Shown here piece by piece: positions 56,236-64,000 of a stretch of 64,000 nt of DNA. The stretch lies in assembly GCA_920105625.2 (NCBI GenBank), contig OV050031.1:73665995-73729994 (forward strand), given 5' to 3'. The notes below the pieces were generated by a model, which saw only the letters and a list, made by a program, of their open reading frames with translations, made no database searches and was not told the DNA's origin. How positions within the stretch are numbered: position 1 is the stretch's first letter; each line of letters begins with the position of its first letter. The position numbers were made by a program, and so were the translations under genes. Origin of the DNA: Clusia tigrina. Lineage: Eukaryota > Arthropoda > Insecta > Diptera > Clusiidae.

Positions 56236-59200
56236 GTCGGCGTCGCAGCCTCTGTCAGCGTCTCTTTATGCGTCTCTGCACGCGTCTCAGTCTCTGCCGC
56301 CATCGATTGGGGGTCTGCTGTCTTCTGTATGCTTATATCTACCCCTATCTGCCTCAGTCGGCGTCTCAGTCGGCATCGCTGCCTCTGTCAGCGTCTCTGT
56401 AGCCGTCTCAGTTGCTGCCGCTGTCGATTAGGGGGTCTGCTGCCTTCTCTATGCTTATATCTACCCCTATCTGCCAAAGTCGGCGTCTCAGTCGTTGTCG
56501 CAGCCTCTGTCAGCGTCTCTGTACGCGTCTCAGTCGGCGTCGCAACCTCTGTCAGCGTCTCTTTAGGCGTCTCTGTAGGCGTCTCAGTCTCTGCCGCTAT
56601 CGATTGGGTGGTCTGCTGCCTTCTCGATGCCTATATCTACCCCTATCTTCCTCAGTCGGCATCTCAGTCGGTGTCGCAGCCTCTATCAGCGTCTCTGTAG
56701 GCATCTCAGTCGCTGCCGCTGTCGATCGAGAGGTCCGCTGCCTACTCTATGCCAATATCTACCCCTATCTGCCTCAGTCGGCGTTGCAGCCTCTGTCAGC
56801 GTCTCTGTAGGCGTCTCAATCGCTGCCGCTGTCGATTGGGTGGGCGCGCTGCCTTCTCTATGCCTATATCTACCCCTATCTGCCTCAGTCGGCGACTCAG
56901 TCGGCGACTCAGTCGGCGACTCAGTCGGCGGACCAGCCTCTATCAGTGTCTCTGTAGGCATCTCAGTCACGGCCACTGTCGATTGGGGGGTCTGCTGCCT
57001 TCTCTATGCCTATGTCTACCCCTATCTGCCTCAGTCGGCGTCTCAGTCGGCTTCGCAGCCTCTGACAGCATCTCTGTAGGCGATTCCGTAGCTGCTGCTG
57101 TCGATTGGGGGGGGGGTCTGCTGCGTTCTCTATGCCTATATCTACCCCTTTCTGCCTCAGTCGGCGTCTCAGTCGGCTTCTCAGTCGGCGTCTCAGTCGG
57201 CTTCGCAGCCTCTGTCAGCGTCTCTGTATTCGTCTCAGTCACTGCCGCTGTCGATTGGGCAGGTCTGCTGCCTTCTCTATGCCTATATCTACCCTTATCT
57301 GCCTCAGTCGGCGTCGCAACCTCTGTCAGCGTCTCTGCTGGTGTCTCAGTAGCTGCCGCTGTCGATTGGGGAGGTCTGCTTCCTTCTCTATGCCTATATC
57401 TGCCCTTATTTGCCTCAATCGGCGTCTCAGTCTTTGTCGCAGCCTCTGTCAGCGTCTCTGCAGGCGTCTCAGATGCTGCCACTGTCGATTGGGGAGGTCT
57501 GCTGCCTTCTCTATGCATATATATACCCTTATTTCCCTTAATCGGTGTCTCAGTCGGCGTCGCAGCCTCTTTCAACGTCTCTGTATTCGTCTCAGTCGCT
57601 GCCGCTGACGATTGGGGGTTCTGCTGCCTTCTCGATGCCTATATCTACCCCTATCTGCCTCAGTCGGCGTCGCAACCTCTGTCAGCGTCTCTGCAGGTGT
57701 CTCAGTAGCTGCCGCTGTCGATTGGGGAAGTCTGCTGCCTTCTCTATGCCTATATCTGCCCTTATTTGCCTCAATCGGTATCTCAGTCGGCGTCACAGCC
57801 TCTATAAGCGTCTCTGTAGGCATCTCAGTCGCTGCCGCTGTCGATTGGGGTGGTCTGCTGCCTATATCTACCCCTATCTGCCTCAGTCGGTGTCTCAGTC
57901 GGCGTCTCAGCCTGTGTCAGCGTCTCTGTAGGCGTCTCAGTCTCTGCCGCTATCGATTGGGGCGGTCTGCCTCCTTCTCTATGCCTATATCTACCCCTAT
58001 CTGTCTCAGTCGACTTCTCAGTCGGCGTCGCAGCCTCTGTCAGCGTCTCTGTAGGCGTCTCAGTCGCTGCCGCTGTCGGCTGGGGGGGTCTGCTGCGTTC
58101 TCTATGCCTATATCTATCCCTATCTGGCTCAGTCGGCAGCTCAGTCAGCGTCTCTGCAGGTGTCTCAGTCGCTGCCGCTGTCGATTGGGGAGGTCTGCTG
58201 CCTTCTCTATGCCTATGTCTACCCCTATCTGCCTCAGTCGGTGTCTCAGTCGGCGTCGCAGCCTCTGTAAGCGTCTCTGTAGGCGTCTCAGTCGGCGTCG
58301 CAGCCTCTGTCAGCGTCTCTTTATGCGTCTCTGCACGCGTCTCAGTCTCTGCCGCTATCGATTGGGGGGTCTGCTGTCTTCTGTATGCTTATATCTACCC
58401 CTATCTGCCTCAGTCGGCGTCTCAGTCGGCATCGCTGCCTCTGTCAGCGTCTCTGTAGCCGTCTCAGTCGCTGCCGCTGTCGATTAGGGGGTCTGCTGCC
58501 TTCTCTATGCCTATATCTACCCCTATCTGCCACAGTCGGCGTCTCAGTCGTTGTCGCAGCCTCTGTCAGCGTCTCTGTACGCGTCTCAGTCGGCGTCGCA
58601 ACCTCTGTCAGCGTCTCTTTAGGCGTCTCTGTAGGCGTCTCAGTCTCTGCCGCTATCGATTGGGTGGTCTGCTGCCTTCTCGATGCCTATATCTACCCCT
58701 ATCTTCCTGAGTCGGCATCTCAGTCGGTGTCGCAGCCTCTATCAGCGTCTCTGTAGGCATCTCAGTCACCGCCACTGTCGATTGGGGGGTCTGCTGCCTT
58801 CTCTATGCCTATGTCTACCCCTATCTGCCTCAGTCGGCGTCTCAGTCGGATTCGCAGCCTCTGACAGCATCTCTGTAGGCGATTCTGTAGCTGCTGCTGT
58901 CGATTGGGGGGGGGTCTGCTGCGTTCTCTATGCCTATATCTACCCCTTTCTGCCTCAGTCGGCGTCTCAGTCGGCTTCTCAGTCGGCGCCTCAGTCGCCT
59001 TCGCAGCCTCTGTCAGCGTCTCTGTATTCGTCTCAGTCACTGCCGCTGTCGATTGGGCAGGTCTGCTACCTTCTCTATGCCTATATCTACCCTTATCTGC
59101 CTCAGTCGGCGTCGCAACCTCTGTCAGCGTCTCTGCTGGTGTCTCAGTCGCTGCCGCTGTCGATTGGGCAGGTCTGCTGCCTTCTCTATGCCTATATCTG

Positions 59201-62200
59201 CCCTTATTTGCCTCAATCGGTATCTCAGTCGGCGTCGCAGCCTCTGTAAGCGTCTCTGTAGGCGTCTCAGTCGCTGCCGCTGACGATTGGGGTGGTCTGC
59301 TGCCTTCTCTCTGCTTATATCTACCCCTATCTGCCTCAGTCGGTGTCTCAGTCGGCGTCTCAGCCTGTGTCAGCGTCTCTGTAGTCGTCTCAGTCGGCGT
59401 CGCAGCCTCTGTCAGCGTCTCTTTAGGCGTCTCTGTAGGCGTCTCAGTCTCTGCCGCTATCGATTGGGGCGGTCTGCTGCCTTCTCTATGCCTATATCTA
59501 CCCCTATCTGCCTCAGTCGACTTCTCAGTCGGCGGCGCAGCCTCTGTCAGTGTCCCAGTAGGCGTCTCAGTCGCTGCCGCTGTTGATTGGGGGGTTTGCT
59601 GCCTTCTCTTTGCCTATATCTACCCCTATCTGCCTCAGGCGGCATCTCAGTCGGCGGACCAGCCTCTATCAGTGTCTCTGTAGGCGTCTCAGTCGCTGCC
59701 GCTGTTGATTGGTGGGTTTGCTACCTCCTCTATGCCTATATCTACCCCTATCTGCTCAGTCGGCGTTTCAGTCGGCGTCTCTGTAGGTGTCTCAGTCGCT
59801 GGCGCTGTCGATTGGGGGGTTTGCTGCCTTCTCTATGCCTATAACTACCCCTATCTGCCTCAGTCGGTATATCAGTCGGCTTCGCAGCCTCTGTCAGCGT
59901 CTCTGTAGGCGCCTCACTCGCTGCCGCTGTCGATTGGGGAGGCCTGCTGCCTTCTCTATGCCTATATCTACCTTTATCTGCCTCAGTCGGCGTCTAAGTC
60001 TGCTTCGCAGCCGCTGTCAGCGTCTCTGTAGGCGTCTCAGTCGCTGCCGCTGTCGGCTGGGGGGTCTGCTGCGGTCTCTATGCCTATATCTAACCCTATC
60101 TGCCTCAGTCAGCAGCTCAGTCGGCGTCGCAACCTCTGTCAGCGTCTCTGTAGGTGTCTCAGTCGCTGCCGCTGTTGATTGGGTGGTTTGCTGCCTTCTC
60201 TATGCCTATATCTACCCCTATCTGCCTCAGTCGATCGAAAGGTCTGCTGCCTTCTCTGTGCCTATATCTACCCCTATCTGCCTCAGTCGGCGTCTCAGTC
60301 AGCGTCGCAGCCTCTGTCAGCGTCTCTGTAGGCATCTCAGTCGCTGCCGCTGTCGTTTGTTGGTTCTGCTACCTTCTCTATGCTTATATCTACCCGTATC
60401 TGCCTCAGTCGACGCCTCAGTCGGCGTCGCAGCCTCTGTCAGTTTCTCTGTAGGCGTCTCAGTCGCCGCCGCTATCGATTGGGGGGTCTGCTGCCTTCTC
60501 TATTCCTATATCTACCCTTATCTGCCTCAGTCGGCGTCTAAGTCTGCTTCGCAGCCTCAGTCAGCATCTCTGTAGGCGTCTCAGTCACCGCCACTGTCGA
60601 TTGGGGGGTCTGCTGCCTTCTCTATGCCTATGTCTACCCCTATCTGCCTCAGTCGGCGTCTCAGTCGGCTTCGCAGCCTCTGACAGCGTCTTTGTAGGCG
60701 ATTCTGTAGCTGCTGCTGTCGATTGGGGGGTCTGCTGCGTTCTCTATGCCTATATCTACCCCTTTCTGCCTCAGTCGGCGTCTCAGTCGGCTTCGCAGCC
60801 TCTGTCAGCGTCTCTGTATTCGTCTCAGTCACTGCCGCTGTCGATTGGGCAGGTCTGCTGCCTTCTCTATGCCTATATCTACCCCTATCTGCCTCAGTCG
60901 GCGTCGCAACTTCTGTCAGCGTATCTGCAGGTGTCTCAGTCGCTGCCGCTGTCGATTGGGGAGGTCTGCTGCCTTCTCTATGCCTATATCTGCCCTTATT
61001 TGCCTCAATAAGTATCTCAGTCGGCGTAGCAGCCTCTGTAAGCGTCTCTGTAGGCGTCTCAGTCGCTGCCGCTGTCGATTGGGGTGGTCTGCTGCCTTCT
61101 CTCTGCCTATATCTACCCCTATCTGCCTCAGTCGGTGTCTCAGTCGGCGTCTCAGCCTGTGTCTGCGTCTCTGTAGGCGTCTCAGTCGGTGTCGCAGCCT
61201 CTGTCAGCGTCTCTTTAGGCGTCTCTGTAGGCGTCTCAGTCTCTGCCGCTGTCGTTTGTTGGTTCTGCTACCTTCTCTATGCCTATATCTACCCGTATCT
61301 GCCTCAGTCGGCGCCTCAGTCGGCGTCGCAGCTCTGCCAGCGTCTCTGTAGGCGTCTCAGTCGCTGCCGCTGTCGAATGGGGGTCTGCTGTTTTCTCGAA
61401 GCCTATATCTACCCCTATCTGCCTCAGTCGATCGAGAGGTCTGCTGCCTTCTCTGTGCCTATATCTACCCCTATCTGCCTCAGTCGGCATCTCAGTCGGC
61501 GGACCAGCCTCTATCAGTGTCTCTGTAGGCGTCTCAGTCACTACTGCTGTCGATTGGGGGGTCTGCTGCCTTCTCTATGGCTCAGTTGGCGTCGCAGCCT
61601 CTGTCAGTGTCTCTCTGTAGGCGTCTCAGTCGCCGCCGCTATCGATTGGGGTTTCTGCTACCTCCTCTATGCCTATATCTACCCCTATCTGGTCAGTCGG
61701 CGTTTCAGTCGGCGTCTCTGTAGGTGTCTCAGTTGCTGGCGCTGTCGATTGGGGGGTTTGCTGCTTTCTCTATGCCTATAACTACCCCTATCTGCCTCAG
61801 TCGGTATATCAGTCGGCTTCGCAGCCTCTGTCAGCGTCTCTGTAGGCGCCTCAGTCGCTGCCGCTGTCGATTGGGGAGGCCTCCTGCCTTCTCTATGCCT
61901 ATATCTACCCCTATCTGCCTCAGTCGGCATCTCAGTCGTCGGACCAGCCTCTATCAGTGTCTCTGTAGGCGTCTCAGTCGCTACTGCTGTCGATTGGGGG
62001 GTCTGCTGCCTTCTCTATGCCTATATCTACCCCTATCTGCCTCTGTCGACTTCTCAGTCGGCGTCGCAGCCTCTGTCAGTGTCTCTGTAGGTGTCTCAGT
62101 CACTGCCGCTGTCGATTGGGCAGGTCTGCTGCCTTCTCTACGCCTATATCTACCCCTATCTGCCTCAGTCGGCGTCGCAGCCTCTGTCAGTGTCTCTGTA

Positions 62201-63655
62201 GGCGTCTCAGTCGCCGCCGCTATCGATTGGGGGGTCTGCTGCGTTCTCTATGCCTATATCTATCCCTATCTGCCTCAGTCGGCATCTCAGTCGGTGTCGC
62301 AGCCTCTATCAGTGTCTCTGTAGGCATCTCAGTCGCTGCCGCTGTCGATCGAGAGGTCTGCTGCCTACTCTATGCCAATATCTACCCCTATCTGCCTCAG
62401 TCGGCGTTGCAGCCTCTGTCAGCGTCTCTGTAGGCGTCTCAATCGCTGGCGCTGTCGATTGGGGGTCTGCTGCCTTCTCTATGCCTATATTTACACCTAT
62501 CTGCCTCAGTCGACTTCTTAGTCGGCGTCGCGGCCTCTGTCAGCGTCTCTGTAGGCGTCTCAGTCGCTGCCGCTGTCGTTTGTTGGTTCTGCTACCTTCT
62601 CTATGCCTATATCTACCCGTTTCTGCCTCAGTCGGCGCCTCAGTCTGCGTCGCAGCTCTGCCAGCGTCTCTGTAGGCGATTCTGTAGCTGCCGCTGTCGA
62701 TTGGGGGGAGGGGGGTCTGCTGCGTTCTCTATGCCTATATCTACCCCTATCTGCCTCAGTCGGCGTCTCAGTCGGTTTCGCAGCCTCTGTCAGCGTCTCT
62801 GTATTCGGCTCAGTCGCTGCCGCTGTCGATTGGGGAGGTCTGCTGCCTTCTCTATGCCTATATCTGCCCTTATTTGCCTCAATCGGTATCTGAGTCGGCG
62901 TCGCAGCCTCTGTCAGCGTCTCTGTAGGCGTCTCAATCGCTGCCGCTGTCGATTGGGTGGGCGCGCTGACTTCTCTATGCCTATATCTACCCCTATCTGC
63001 CTCAGTCGGCGACTCAGTCGGCGGACCAGCCTCTATCAGTGTCTCTGTAGGCGTCTCAGTCGGTACCGCTGTCGATTGGGGGTCTGCTGCCTTCTCTATG
63101 CCAATATCTACCCCTATCTGCCTCAATCGGCGTCGCGGCCTCTGTCAGCGTCTCTGTAGGCGTCTCAGTCGCTGCCGCTGTCGTTTGTTGGTTCTGCTAC
63201 CTTCTCTATGCCTATATCTACCCGTATCTGCCTCAGTCGGCGCCGCAGTCTGCGTCGCAGCTCTGCCAGCGTCTCTGTAGGCGATTCTGTAGCTGCCGCT
63301 GTCGATTGGGGGGTCTGCTGCGTTTTATATGCCTATATCTACCCCTATCTGCCTCAGTCGGCGTCTCAGTCGGCTTCGCAGCCTCTGTCAGCGTCTCTGT
63401 ATTCGTCCCAGTCACTGCCGCTGTCGATTGGGCAGGTCTGCTGCTTTCTCTATGCCTATATCTCAGTCGGCGTCGCAGCCTCTGTAAGCGTCTCTGTAGG
63501 CGTCTCAGTCGCTGCCTGTGTCGATTGGGGTGTATGCCTATATATATATGCCTATATATGGGGTCTATGCCTATATCTACCCCTATCTGCCTCAGTCGGC
63601 GTCTCAGTCATTGTCGCAGCCTCTGTCAGCGTCTCTGTACGCGTCTCAGTCGGCG

Positions 63656-64000
63656 TCGGGGTAGATATAGGCATAGAGAAGGCAGCAGACCCCCCAATTC
63701 ACAGCGGCAGCGATTGAGACACCTACAGAGACACTGACAGAGGCTGGGACGCCGACTGAGACGCCGACTGAGGGAGATAGGGGTAGATATAGGCATAGAT
63801 AAGGCAGCAGACCCCCCAATCGACAGCGGCAGAGACTGAGACGCCTACAGAGACGCCTAAAGAGACGCTGACAGAAGCTGCGACGCTGACTGAGACGCCT
63901 ACAGAGACGCTGACACAGGCTGCGACGCCGACTGAGACACCGACTGAGGCAGATAGGGGTAGATATAGGCATAGAGAAGATAGGGGTAGATATAGGCAGC
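63656..64000 (+). repeat. Satellite array, orientation A (after inversion)
   Basis: At ~63656 the sequence turns from ...CTCAGTCGGCGTC directly into GGGGTAGATATAGGCATAG, the opposite-strand monomer. It continues in this orientation to the window end, as in 1-6715. About 100 bases before the switch there is an aberrant stretch, TATGCCTATATATATATGCC. Confidence 0.92.

Larger units (their letters stand above)
44852..63655 (-). repeat. Main satellite array, orientation B
   Basis: 18.8 kb of ~120-123 bp monomers: ATTGGGGGGTCTGCTGCC, TTCTCTATGCCTATATCTAC, CCCTATCTGCC, then CAGTCGGCGTCT, CAGTCGGCGTCG, CAGCCTCTGTCAGCGTCT, CTGTAGGCGTCT, CAGTCGCTGCCGCTGTCG. The second half of the monomer is itself made of 12-bp units. 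Long open frames of 200-440 codons occur in several phases, shift at variable G runs and translate to Ser/Arg/Leu/Cys or Ser/Val/Gly/Ala strings. I treat them as non-coding. Confidence 0.94.

Noticed and set aside
55387..56700. 437-codon open frame in satellite as a repetitive structural or mucin-like protein
   Set aside because: The equivalent positions in paralogous blocks are broken or in other phases, and alternative frames over the same DNA are equally long. No conserved product.
44852..63655. CRISPR-like or integron-like array
   Set aside because: Repeats are contiguous degenerate monomers without unique spacers, the DNA is eukaryotic in character, and no cas or integrase genes belong to it.

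Overview
This is a repeat-dominated piece of an insect genome, most likely a higher fly (Diptera). That is an inference from the mix of Ty3/gypsy-like and BEL/Pao LTR retrotransposons, the TACATACATATGTA-type microsatellites and the AT-rich non-satellite DNA. It looks like heterochromatin: one GC-rich satellite array carrying three layers of LTR-element insertion. I see no unique host gene, tRNA, rRNA or CRISPR array.

Layout. (1) 1-6715: ~120-123 bp satellite in one orientation, then a 200-N gap (6716-6915). (2) 6916-7602: the same satellite in the opposite orientation. (3) 7603-31515: one insertion flanked by the 4-bp duplication CTGC. It consists of five LTRs alternating with four internal units, so neighbouring units share LTRs. 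Each unit lacks most of gag and all recognisable protease and RT sequence. It carries instead a ~124-codon intron-less gene resembling the PPP1R14 (CPI-17/PHI-1) inhibitors of protein phosphatase 1, a long AT-rich 3' UTR-like stretch, then the end of RNase H and integrase. (4) 20046-28503: a BEL/Pao element on the minus strand inserted into the (TA)n tract of the fourth unit. (5) 31516-33950: satellite resumes. (6) 33951-44851: a 10.9-kb Ty3/gypsy-type element on the minus strand with apparently identical 483-bp LTRs and the duplication ATCC. (7) 44852-63655: satellite with higher-order repeats. (8) 63656-64000: satellite flips back to the first orientation.

How it works together. The most interesting object is the tandem array. 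It looks like a transducing, replication-defective retroelement: an LTR promoter with a TATA box, a remnant of the gag start, then a captured PP1-inhibitor cDNA that is still open in three of four copies. The pol remnant carries the same nonsense codons in every copy, so the element was already non-autonomous when it multiplied. The BEL/Pao element is probably dead (RT motif YVGD instead of YVDD, plus a one-base loss at the protease/RT junction) but has a second zinc-knuckle ORF downstream of pol and a repeated hairpin motif in its leader. The gypsy-type element looks young and has a GGGAAAC -1 frameshift signal between gag and pol.

The many long open frames in the satellite are by-products of a monomer whose usual length is divisible by three and which is poor in stop codons; I do not call them genes. 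Family names are from motif recognition by eye; no search was run.
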